Assembly (NCBI GenBank): GCA_900766045.1
Contig: CAAFTW010000056.1
Coordinates: forward strand, 1-12,687
DNA length: 12,687 bases
Direction of reading: 5' to 3'
DNA from: Clostridia bacterium
Lineage (GTDB): Bacteria > Bacillota > Clostridia > Peptostreptococcales > Anaerovoracaceae
The notes below the pieces were generated by a model. That model was not told the DNA's origin. It saw only the letters and a program-made list of their open reading frames with translations, and searched no databases. Below, piece after piece: positions 1 through 6,028 of this stretch; within the stretch, counting starts at the first letter, position 1; each line of letters starts with the position of its first letter. A program made the translations under genes and the position numbers.

Positions 1-1
1 A

Positions 2-53
2 GCATAAAACCCGGGCCGCCCCCCATCCCCGAGAGGGGTTTGGCGCGCGGCCC
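2..53 (-). terminator. Probable intrinsic terminator of the gntR gene
   Basis: Bases 13-19 (GGGCCGC) pair with 47-53 (GCGGCCC), and an inner CCCC/GGGG stem (27-30 with 35-38) is capped by a GAGA tetraloop. Read on the minus strand, the hairpin is followed by GGGTTTTATGCT, a short T tract. No T tract follows on the plus strand. It lies about 180 bases past the gntR stop, with no recognisable gene between, so it probably ends the gntR transcript. The stem has internal mismatches and the T tract is short, so it may be weak. The window edge prevents seeing what lies beyond. Confidence 0.5.
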
Positions 54-235
54 CGCTGTCATTATTCTTCAATTGTCATTCTGCCATCTGCATCCGGCCC
101 GTCTGAGAGCACGGCGTTCTCTCACCGCTGCGTGCCTCCCGTATACGCTGCAGTGATCATGCGTCTGCGGTCATCTTTTGTATTCTGCAGGTCGGAAAGC
201 CGTGAACAGAGAAGTAGTAAAACGACAGATAAGAA

Positions 236-925
236 TTACTTCATCTGTGACTTATGGCTCTTGAATGCCGTCTTTCCCTCACGGATGACGAACTCCTTCA
301 GGTCGCTGGCATGTCTTCTTGCTGCCTGGCGGGCCTTTTCCGGATCTCCGCTCTCCAGTGCTTCTACGATGTGGTAGTGCGCTCTCGGCATATCCTGATA
401 TCTGGAGAAATCATCATAATAGAAATAACGGAATCTCAGGGCGAGTTCCTGAATGGAACCGTAGATCTGGATCAGGGACTTATTGTCGCTGCGTTCGGTG
501 ATGACTCTGTGGAACTCCTCATCGTGCTCGATGATGTTCTGTGTGTCACCCATGCGGATGGCCTTTTCATAAGCATCTGCAATTCCGCGGAGCTGATCGG
601 CGATTTCCTGTGTCATGTTCTGCGCAGTCAGTGCTGCTGCCAGACCTTCCAGCTCTTCACGTACTACCAGTGTATCTACGATATCTTTTACAGAAATCTC
701 GGAAGCATATGCGCCTCTTCTCGGCTCGATTACAACCAGACCGTCTTTCTCAAGCTTACGAATTGCCTCTCTTACCGGAGTACGGCTGACGCCCATCTCA
801 TCAGCAAGATTTACTTCCATCATTCTTGTTCCCGGTTCGATTTTGCCCTCGAGAATCTGCATTTTCAACTGTTCATAGACAATCTCACGAAGCGGCTTGT
901 GGCTCTGTAAATCCAAATCTAACAT
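236..925 (-). CDS. GntR-family transcriptional regulator, FadR/FCD subfamily
   Basis: The 229-residue protein has an N-terminal winged helix-turn-helix (about residues 8-75), including the typical GVSRTPVREAIRKLEKDGLV recognition segment. An all-helical FCD effector domain follows (about 80-215). Asp135 and His139 (in HDEEFH), His183 and His205 fit the usual FCD metal-binding set. Such proteins are dimeric regulators of metabolic genes whose DNA binding is changed by a small carboxylate or similar ligand. The ligand cannot be read from the sequence. The reading frame is open far upstream, but the ATG at 925 is preferred: it has GGGGG five bases upstream, it starts the family-like segment, and the upstream extension has no homology character. 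The promoter just upstream and the ispE terminator behind it suggest its own transcript. The target genes are unknown; autoregulation is usual in this family, and I see no neighbouring catabolic operon. Confidence 0.9.
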   Translation of the reverse strand: MLDLDLQSHKPLREIVYEQLKMQILEGKIEPGTRMMEVNLADEMGVSRTPVREAIRKLEKDGLVVIEPRRGAYASEISVKDIVDTLVVREELEGLAAALTAQNMTQEIADQLRGIADAYEKAIRMGDTQNIIEHDEEFHRVITERSDNKSLIQIYGSIQELALRFRYFYYDDFSRYQDMPRAHYHIVEALESGDPEKARQAARRHASDLKEFVIREGKTAFKSHKSQMK

Positions 926-962
926 ATTAACCCCCATGTACTTATTGTTCTCCGTATATTGT

Positions 963-991
963 ATTATAAAAACTTGAGAAAGTATACCCCC
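963..991 (-). promoter_or_regulatory. Candidate promoter of the gntR gene
   Basis: On the minus strand, TATAAT occupies 968-963, about 38 bases before the gntR ATG. This would give a 5' leader of about 30 bases carrying the GGGGG ribosome binding site. There is no good -35 at normal spacing: the hexamer 17 bases upstream is GGGGGT, and a TTGGGG lies at 19. The weak -35 could mean control by an activator or by the regulator itself. Two TATTGT repeats (plus-strand reading, 943-948 and 957-962) lie between promoter and start and could be operator half-sites, but this is speculative. Confidence 0.45.
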
Positions 992-1051
992 AAAACTGAG
1001 AGCACACGTGAAATATTCGCAAAAATCGCTTATACGATTTGTGATCTGGTA

Positions 1052-1090
1052 TTGAAAAACAAATGAACGGCCGTACATCCGTGTACGTTC
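1052..1090 (-). terminator. Probable intrinsic terminator of the tadA-Ig-ispE operon
   Basis: GAAC (1065-1068) and GTTC (1087-1090) flank a GTACA/TGTAC stem (1073-1077 with 1082-1086) with a TCCG loop. Four unpaired bases lie on one side. On the minus strand the stem is followed by ATTTGTTTTTC, a good T-rich tail. It sits about 130 bases past the ispE stop and before the gntR promoter, which separates the two units. A second weak hairpin (AAATCG/CGATTT, 1023-1040) lies just beyond it. The trailer between the ispE stop and this hairpin holds only short GC-rich inverted repeats. Confidence 0.6.
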
Positions 1091-1217
1091 ATCGCAGGCA
1101 GCCGATGTCCATCTGCACCCTGCTGCCGGCACTCTGATTCGTCGTCCATACAGAAATTCTGCCCATGCCGGCAGATGACAATTCCGGCATACCGGCCGAT
1201 TCGCGCACATCCGGCGC

Positions 1218-2237
1218 CTATGGCCTTTTCTCCGGCTCCGTCACGGTTTCCGTCCAGTAGGCCTCGATTTTATCTCTGCGCAGCTGTTCACAGGCGGCCT
1301 TTGCCTGATCCAGCCTGTCATACAGGCCGAACACAGTCGGTCCGCTGCCGCTCATCAAAACGACTCTGGCATCCGTCTCTGCCAGGCGCTCTTTCAGTCC
1401 GGCTACATCGGGATAGGCATTCAGCGTGTAGCATTCCAGGACATTGATGAAGTCCCCGAACATTTCCGCATCTCCCTTTCCCATGTTTCTGATCAGCCGG
1501 TCGTTGTCCGGTCTTTCGGAAACGGTGCAGGAATCCAGTCCGCGGTACACCTCCGCAGTGGAAACCCCGTGACGCGGTTTTGCGATGACAGCCGGCAGGC
1601 GGATTCCCTCAAGCGGCTGAAGTTTCGTTCCGGTTCCCCGGGCCCTTGCGCATGCAGAGGCGAATTTATCTTCACGCACGACACGTGGAAGGCATCGGTT
1701 CAGACGAGCCTGTCCCATGGCGCAGAACGGCACATCAGAGCCCAGCTGCGCGCACAGCTTCATAATCTCCGGAAGCCGCATTCTGCGCCTCCACAGCACA
1801 TTCAGCGCATGAATAACCGCAGCTGCGTTTCCGCTTCCTCCGGCAAGCCCCGCCGCAATCGGAATCATCTTATGGAGACGGATTTCGATTACTCCTCCCG
1901 GCACACTGCTGCCGGCTTCAGCGGACATTAGTTCCGCCGCCCGGTATGCCAGATTCCGGCGGTCCAGCGGAAGGTAGGGCCGGTTGCATTCCATGCGGAT
2001 TTTATGCTCACCTCTCGGCATGCTTTTATCCGGATGGAAACACACCACGACGTTATCGTGAAATCCGATCTGCTGCATGACCATATCGACCGGATGAAAT
2101 CCATCCTCTCCCGGCTCTCCGACATCAATGGAGAAATTGATTTTGGCAAAAGAACGGAGAAGGATCCGACCTTCTCCGATTTCTCCGCTTTTCCCGCGTT
2201 TATCTGCCCTTCTTGTTGTTTTTACTGTTTTTTCCAT
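1218..2237 (-). CDS. ispE: 4-diphosphocytidyl-2-C-methyl-D-erythritol kinase
   Basis: This GHMP kinase phosphorylates CDP-methylerythritol in the MEP route to isoprenoid precursors. Evidence: the N-terminal AKIN segment with Lys32, the glycine-rich ATP loop PIAAGLAGGSGNAAA (126-140), the LGSDVPF segment with the likely catalytic Asp168, and the C-terminal GSGPTVFG motif (297-304). At 339 residues it is longer than the usual 280-300 for two reasons. There is a basic extension of about 24 residues before the ILLRSFAKIN start of the domain, and about 22 extra residues at roughly 176-198, where relatives have a short GGTA-type turn. The ATG at 2237 has GGAAGG nine bases upstream. A GTG at 2273 is possible but has a poorer site. 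No ATG, GTG or TTG lies between 2237 and the domain start, so the extension seems genuine. The start overlaps the upstream Ig-like gene by 38 bases, which suggests translational coupling. Confidence 0.93.
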   Translation of the reverse strand: MEKTVKTTRRADKRGKSGEIGEGRILLRSFAKINFSIDVGEPGEDGFHPVDMVMQQIGFHDNVVVCFHPDKSMPRGEHKIRMECNRPYLPLDRRNLAYRAAELMSAEAGSSVPGGVIEIRLHKMIPIAAGLAGGSGNAAAVIHALNVLWRRRMRLPEIMKLCAQLGSDVPFCAMGQARLNRCLPRVVREDKFASACARARGTGTKLQPLEGIRLPAVIAKPRHGVSTAEVYRGLDSCTVSERPDNDRLIRNMGKGDAEMFGDFINVLECYTLNAYPDVAGLKERLAETDARVVLMSGSGPTVFGLYDRLDQAKAACEQLRRDKIEAYWTETVTEPEKRP

Positions 2238-3129
2238 AGCCGTTGGCCTTCCGTGCAGCTTTCTCTTCTGCACGCTTCTTCTTCAGCGCTGCCGCACGCG
2301 CCGCTCTTCCGGTTCTGTACTTTGCACCGGCCGCGCGGATCGGCATCGGTTTATGAACATGGAAGTAGTCGTCGCGAAGTTCCTTCTTCACTTTTTCCTC
2401 TTCCATTCTGAACTTCTCATCGTCCGTCAGCTTCTTCTTTTTATTCTTCTGCTTGCGGGCTTCCTTCTTTTCTTCTTTTGCGTGCTCAGCGATTACCGTC
2501 TGTACGTCCTTGCCCGTCTTCTTTGCCTCTTTATACGGATTAAACGGTGCTTCGGATTCCTCTTTCTTCTTCTCCGCAGCTGTTCCGTTGTTCTGATTGC
2601 GCATCTGTCTTACGCTGAAGAACATCATTCCGCCGAACATCAGGACCATCATGATCATGTATCCTGCGGTGTATGTTCTCTGGTTCAAAGTTTTGAAGCG
2701 GATTGTTTTGTCGGAATTCAGCGTGGATCCATCGTTTGCGCGGAATCCGCTGGAAATGGTGCAGGTGTAATACTGGTTATCCTGAATCGCCTTATCACCC
2801 TTCTGCGGAACCTTGGCGGTGTCCACCAGAATCAGCGCATACTTGGTGTTTTTCTTGCTGTAGTAGATCTTTACCGGCAGCTTATGGCCGTTTTTATCGG
2901 TAATCTTGAATTTATTCGCATTTGCCTTCTTGGATGCGGCATTTCCGACCGGACGGTCAAAATACACCTTGACGCACATGTTCTCCTTGGTCGTGCTCTT
3001 TGCATTATTTTCAGGGTAAGTCTTATCGATTTTCAGAGATGAGTCGGCAAAAGAAAACATTGCCATGAACATCGCAAGGATTACTGCCAGACTCAAAACC
3101 GCGCCTGCCCTTTTAAACGTATTCTTCAT
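2200..3129 (-). CDS. Secreted/membrane-anchored Ig-like domain protein with a basic cytoplasmic tail
   Basis: The 309-residue protein starts with a signal peptide (KR then a hydrophobic stretch 8-26, likely cleavage after SFA at 28). Next comes a beta-rich region (about 30-148) that looks like a bacterial Ig-like domain of the SbsA/Big_5 type: the opening SSLKIDKTYPENNAKST, VKVYFDRPV, and the closing IRFKTLN. A single membrane helix follows (about 154-173), and then about 135 residues very rich in Lys, Arg and Glu. The expected topology is Ig domain outside and charged tail inside. The tail (175-309) looks partly helical or coiled and ends in a strongly basic segment that could touch nucleic acid or membrane lipid. 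Function is unknown. The ATG at 3129 overlaps the tadA stop as ATGA and has GGAGG ten bases upstream, so translation is probably coupled. The gene sits between tadA and ispE, which gives no clear clue to its role. Confidence 0.85.
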   Translation of the reverse strand: MKNTFKRAGAVLSLAVILAMFMAMFSFADSSLKIDKTYPENNAKSTTKENMCVKVYFDRPVGNAASKKANANKFKITDKNGHKLPVKIYYSKKNTKYALILVDTAKVPQKGDKAIQDNQYYTCTISSGFRANDGSTLNSDKTIRFKTLNQRTYTAGYMIMMVLMFGGMMFFSVRQMRNQNNGTAAEKKKEESEAPFNPYKEAKKTGKDVQTVIAEHAKEEKKEARKQKNKKKKLTDDEKFRMEEEKVKKELRDDYFHVHKPMPIRAAGAKYRTGRAARAAALKKKRAEEKAARKANGYGKNSKNNKKGR

Positions 3130-3629
3130 TCTTTAATTTCCTCCGATTCTGCCGCTGGATGATTTCTGCCGCGCTTCCTGCGCAGCCTGAGCTCCTTGAA
3201 GAACTGTTTCAGCTGGTCTGCACATTCTTCCTGCATGATTCCGCGTTCCACATGAATACAGTGGTTCAACCGCGGATTTTCCACTACATTGAAAACAGAC
3301 CCGCAGGCACCCGCCTTAGGATCCATCGTTCCGATAAATAAATTCTCCATGCGGGACCAGACCAGCGCGCCCGCACACATCGCACAGGGTTCACAGGTCA
3401 CATACATCGAACAGCCGGTCAGCCGCCAGCCGCCCAGATATGCCGCAGCCTGCCGGATCGCGTTCATCTCCGCATGCACCGTCGGATCCTTCTCCGTCTC
3501 CGTCAGATTATGCCCACGCGCGATGATTTCCCCGTCGCGAACGATGACCGCGCCAATCGGGATCTCTCCCAGAGCGGCTGCTTTCTGTGCTTCCTTCAGC
3601 GCTTCTTCCATAAATATATTTCTGCTCAT
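3126..3629 (-). CDS. tadA: tRNA-specific adenosine deaminase
   Basis: TadA converts adenosine-34 of the tRNA-Arg(ACG) anticodon to inosine, allowing wobble decoding. The 167-residue protein has the zinc deaminase signature: His52 and catalytic Glu54 in HAE, then Cys82 and Cys85 in the CEPCAMC segment. The TadA-like context PIGAVIV and ARGHNLTE precedes it. The length is normal, with a basic C-terminal tail. The start at 3629 gives the family-typical N-terminus (a short lead before MEEALKEAQ). It has almost no Shine-Dalgarno site (AGG three bases upstream), and the promoter lies so close that the mRNA would be nearly leaderless. The ATG at 3611 is a possible alternative. tadA is the first gene of a three-gene unit with the Ig-like gene and ispE. 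Confidence 0.95.
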   Translation of the reverse strand: MSRNIFMEEALKEAQKAAALGEIPIGAVIVRDGEIIARGHNLTETEKDPTVHAEMNAIRQAAAYLGGWRLTGCSMYVTCEPCAMCAGALVWSRMENLFIGTMDPKAGACGSVFNVVENPRLNHCIHVERGIMQEECADQLKQFFKELRLRRKRGRNHPAAESEEIKE

Positions 3630-3639
3630 ATACCTAGAA

Positions 3640-3668
3640 AGTATACATCACTTTTTTTCAGTATTCAA
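3640..3668 (-). promoter_or_regulatory. Promoter of the tadA-Ig-ispE operon
   Basis: On the minus strand TTGAAT (3668-3663) and TATACT (3645-3640) are separated by exactly 17 bases, a good sigma-A match. Transcription should begin around 3632-3634, only three to five bases before the tadA ATG at 3629. It is back-to-back with the cvpA promoter. Confidence 0.7.
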
Positions 3669-3711
3669 GATACTCGCACTGATATTTGTGCAGAAGAATC
3701 CCGGCATTCCA

Positions 3712-3741
3712 TTGAACATCCTCTATGCTTCACGCTATACT
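3712..3741 (+). promoter_or_regulatory. Promoter of cvpA
   Basis: TTGAAC (3712-3717) and TATACT (3736-3741) are 18 bases apart. Predicted transcription starts near 3748, which leaves a leader of about 115 bases before the cvpA ATG. The promoter may also contribute to pyr transcription, as I see no terminator between cvpA and pyrC. Confidence 0.65.
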
Positions 3742-3764
3742 GTTAGCAGGCGCCGCAGACTCTC

Positions 3765-3859
3765 ATGCCGGCCTCATCCTGAGACCTTCCCAGGAGTATC
3801 AGCGCGCAGCCGTTTCCGGCATTTTCAGGACAAAAAACACCGGGCAGAGGAGGTTCCGG
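3765..3859 (+). promoter_or_regulatory. Structured 5' leader of cvpA
   Basis: In the cvpA leader, ATGCCGG (3765-3771) can pair perfectly with CCGGCAT (3816-3822), enclosing a smaller TCCTG/CAGGA hairpin (3777-3781 with 3791-3795). TTT follows the outer stem. Further on, CCGG (3840-3843) can pair with CCGG (3856-3859), placing the GAGGAGG ribosome binding site in the loop. Because CCGG occurs four times, the arms can exchange partners. It does not match a riboswitch class I recognise. Confidence 0.3.
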
Positions 3860-3864
3860 GATTT

Positions 3865-4518
3865 ATGATACTTGACATCATTGCAATCATCATTATCGTT
3901 ATCGCCGTTCTGCGGCACGCATTCCGAGGATTCGTCGTCTCTGTCGTTCATCTGGCGCAGTGGACTGCCCTCGCGATGCTTTCCCTTTTATATTCCGATA
4001 ATCTGAAGCAGTATCTGATTGATCACACTTCTATAGACAGCGGTCTGGAAAGCTTTTTCAAGAATCTGCTTCTGAAGCGCTTTCAGGAATCAGGGGGAAC
4101 ACTGACCCTGCCGGATTTTCTGCAGAATGCAGCAGACACTGCCGCCAATACCACTGCGGAATATGCCGCGTCCGTCATCACGGGAATTGTCATGTCCATC
4201 CTGGCGCTGATTCTGATTTATATCGGGGTGAAGATCATCGGCTCGATTATTATCACACTGTTTTCCCGCAGCCATCACGGCGGCGTCATCGGAGCGCTGG
4301 ACGGAGTCCTTGGCGGAGCCGCAGGCCTTCTCCTTGGTCTTTTATATGTCTGTATCCTTTTGTCCCTGCTGAAGCTGACCCTGCCCCTTATGGGTGCGGA
4401 CACGCAGACCTGGCTGCAGACCCAGCTGAACTCCTCGCTTCTGGTATCGACCCTGTACAGCCACAACCTCGTCACCGCCTTCTTCCAGTCCATCGGGGCC
4501 GGGACGCAGCAGGCTTGA
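3865..4518 (+). CDS. CvpA-family membrane protein
   Basis: The 217-residue protein has an N-terminal hydrophobic helix (1-16), a short RGF turn typical of CvpA proteins, and a second helix (about 22-43). A polar loop (45-100) follows, then two long hydrophobic segments (about 103-133 and 145-172). The second of these carries the glycine-rich pattern GVIGALDGVLGGAAGLLLG, typical of the family. CvpA is named for colicin V production in E. coli; its molecular role in Firmicutes is not settled. The frame is open further upstream, but the ATG at 3865 is supported by GAGGAGG eleven bases before it and by the family-typical N-terminus. The stop codon is part of the next promoter (TTGACA). In other bacteria cvpA often lies near nucleotide synthesis genes, and here it lies directly before the pyrimidine cluster. 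Confidence 0.85.
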   Translation: MILDIIAIIIIVIAVLRHAFRGFVVSVVHLAQWTALAMLSLLYSDNLKQYLIDHTSIDSGLESFFKNLLLKRFQESGGTLTLPDFLQNAADTAANTTAEYAASVITGIVMSILALILIYIGVKIIGSIIITLFSRSHHGGVIGALDGVLGGAAGLLLGLLYVCILLSLLKLTLPLMGADTQTWLQTQLNSSLLVSTLYSHNLVTAFFQSIGAGTQQA

Positions 4519-4543
4519 CAACATACGACATCTGTGGTAACTT
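4515..4543 (+). promoter_or_regulatory. Main promoter of the pyr operon
   Basis: A perfect TTGACA (4515-4520) is followed after 17 bases by TAACTT (4538-4543), preceded by TG at 4535-4536 (extended -10). Predicted start is near 4550, within AAAAGTTT. The TTGACA contains the cvpA stop codon TGA. Confidence 0.7.
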
Positions 4544-4562
4544 ATTAAAAGTTTAGGCAAAA

Positions 4563-4584
4563 ATCGAGGAGCAAGAGTTTCGAT
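4563..4584 (+). promoter_or_regulatory. Short leader hairpin upstream of pyrC
   Basis: ATCGA (4563-4567) pairs with TCGAT (4580-4584), and two G-U pairs extend the stem inward. An alternative GAGG/CCTC pairing (4566-4569 with 4586-4589) is mutually exclusive. The whole leader is about 60 bases. It lacks a terminator and the PyrR-binding loop known from Bacillus, so classical PyrR attenuation is unlikely here. Confidence 0.3.
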
Positions 4585-4610
4585 CCCTCTGAATCAGGAA
4601 GGAGACAGAT

Positions 4611-5969
4611 ATGAAAACACTGCTGAAAAATGGAACCGTTTATCTGGATCACGCATTTACAAAGGCGGATCTGTTAGTCAGTGAAGACGGAATCAGCGTA
4701 TATTCTTCCGACAACGCGGCAGCTTCTGAACGTGCTGCGGATTGTTCCTTTGACGCTGATGGTTATGCAATTGTACCCGGATTTGCAGATGTGCACGTTC
4801 ACTTCCGCGAACCCGGGTTTTCTTATAAAGAGACGATCCGGACAGGAAGCCTTGCGGGCGCGTACGGCGGATACAGCTGTGTCTGCCCGATGCCGAATCT
4901 GAAGCCGAAGCCTTCTACTTTAGAAGGTCTGAAAGCCCAGACCGACATCATTAAAAAGGACAGCGTCATTCATGCCATTCCTTACGGCGCGATCACGATG
5001 AAGCAGGACGGAAGAAGCGCCCTCTCCGACATGGATGCCCTGGCACCGCATGTCTGCGCCTTCACCGACGACGGAAAAGGCGTCCAGACAGAAGAACGCA
5101 TGCGCGAGGCCATGGAAAAGGCACATGCCCTGGGAAAAATTATCACCGCCCACTGTGAAGATGAATCCCTTCTCGGCGGCTCTGCCATCCACGCCGGACG
5201 CTATGCAGAATCCATCGGCTGGAAGGGAATCACTTCAGAAAGTGAATGGAAACAAATCGAGCGGGACTGCCGGCTGGCAGATGAAACCGGCTGCGCCTAC
5301 CACGTCTGCCACGTTTCCACGAAAGAATCCATTCAGGTCATCCGCGACGCGAAGAAATCCGGCGTGGATGTTACCTGTGAAACCGGCCCGCATTATCTGG
5401 TCCTGTCTGAAGAAGACCTCTTCAAGATCGACCCGGACGATCCTTCCAGCGGCCGCTTTAAGATGAATCCGCCCCTCCGTTCAGAAGAGGACCGGAAAGC
5501 CATGCTGGACGCCGTCATTGACGGCACCGTCGACATGATCGCCACCGATCATGCCCCGCATTCTGCGGAAGAAAAAGCGAAAGGCCTTCTGAAGAGCGCC
5601 AACGGTATCGTCGGACTGGAGAGTGCCTTCCCAGTACTCTACTCCCGCCTCGTTGTTCCGGGAATCCTCAGCATGGACCGCCTGCTGGAACTGATGTGCT
5701 TCGCGCCGAGACGCCGCTTCGGCCTCCCGGGAACGACATTAGAAACTGCGCAGGCAGAACGTCAGGCAGACGGCAGTCTGCTTCTCCCGGGCTCTGCGGA
5801 TATCACGGTTCTGGATCTGAACACGCCGTACACACTCCGTGCGGATGAATTCAAGAGCATGGGACACTCCTGCCCCTTCGATGGATGGGACGTCCAGGGA
5901 AAGGCCGTCATGACCTTCTGCGGCGGAAAGATTTCTGCAGACAGAGCAGAGCTGAAACGCCTGGATTAA
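4611..5969 (+). CDS. pyrC: Dihydroorotase, class I type
   Basis: Dihydroorotase closes N-carbamoyl-aspartate to dihydroorotate, the third step of UMP synthesis. The 452-residue amidohydrolase has the metal ligands His62 and His64 in DVHVHFREPG. Asp153 lies in FTDDG (the class I bridging position), His181 in AHCED and His234 in HVCHVS. The catalytic Asp313 is in ATDHAPH. The substrate-binding segment CPMPNLKP replaces the usual MPNT-type motif, with the Asn kept. It is slightly longer than the typical 425-430 residues. The ATG at 4611 has AAGGAG seven bases upstream. It is the first gene of the pyr cluster, and its stop codon lies within a 10-bp inverted repeat. Gene identity is clear; a hydantoinase-like activity is unlikely given the HFREPG motif and the context. 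Confidence 0.95.
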   Translation: MKTLLKNGTVYLDHAFTKADLLVSEDGISVYSSDNAAASERAADCSFDADGYAIVPGFADVHVHFREPGFSYKETIRTGSLAGAYGGYSCVCPMPNLKPKPSTLEGLKAQTDIIKKDSVIHAIPYGAITMKQDGRSALSDMDALAPHVCAFTDDGKGVQTEERMREAMEKAHALGKIITAHCEDESLLGGSAIHAGRYAESIGWKGITSESEWKQIERDCRLADETGCAYHVCHVSTKESIQVIRDAKKSGVDVTCETGPHYLVLSEEDLFKIDPDDPSSGRFKMNPPLRSEEDRKAMLDAVIDGTVDMIATDHAPHSAEEKAKGLLKSANGIVGLESAFPVLYSRLVVPGILSMDRLLELMCFAPRRRFGLPGTTLETAQAERQADGSLLLPGSADITVLDLNTPYTLRADEFKSMGHSCPFDGWDVQGKAVMTFCGGKISADRAELKRLD

Positions 5970-5981
5970 CCGCGTTTCAGC
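5951..5981 (+). repeat. Perfect 10-bp inverted repeat across the pyrC stop codon
   Basis: GCTGAAACGC (5951-5960) pairs perfectly with GCGTTTCAGC (5972-5981) around an 11-base loop that contains the pyrC TAA. No T tract follows (CCTCATATC), so it is not a standard terminator. It may protect or process the mRNA or weaken readthrough to pyrK. Confidence 0.6.
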
Positions 5982-6028
5982 CCTCATATCATAGATCGCC
6001 GATAGACAATATATCAGGAAGGACTGCT

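Noticed and set aside
104..124. TGAGAG/CTCTCA inverted repeat and a short GTG-started frame of 18 codons downstream of gntR on the minus strand
   Set aside because: The stem is short and lacks a T tract. The tiny frame has a plausible GGGAGG site but no other coding support.
926..1210. Long in-frame extension upstream of the GntR start
   Set aside because: The frame is open but the segment has no GntR character. It covers the ispE terminator and the gntR promoter, and the ATG at 925 has a good ribosome binding site.
978..3647. The shared word AGAAAGTATAC before gntR and before tadA, as a possible GntR operator
   Set aside because: At tadA it is simply the -10 box (TATACT) read on the other strand, and neither copy is a convincing palindrome beyond GTATAC.
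1165..3822. ATGCCGG...CCGGCAT pairs after ispE (1165-1190) and in the cvpA leader (3765-3822), as copies of one repeat family
   Set aside because: Only the 7-base arms match; loops and flanks differ, and such words are expected by chance in moderately GC-rich DNA.
3289..3864. In-frame open sequence upstream of cvpA on the plus strand
   Set aside because: It overlaps tadA on the other strand and the promoter region. The CvpA family start and a GAGGAGG site support 3865.
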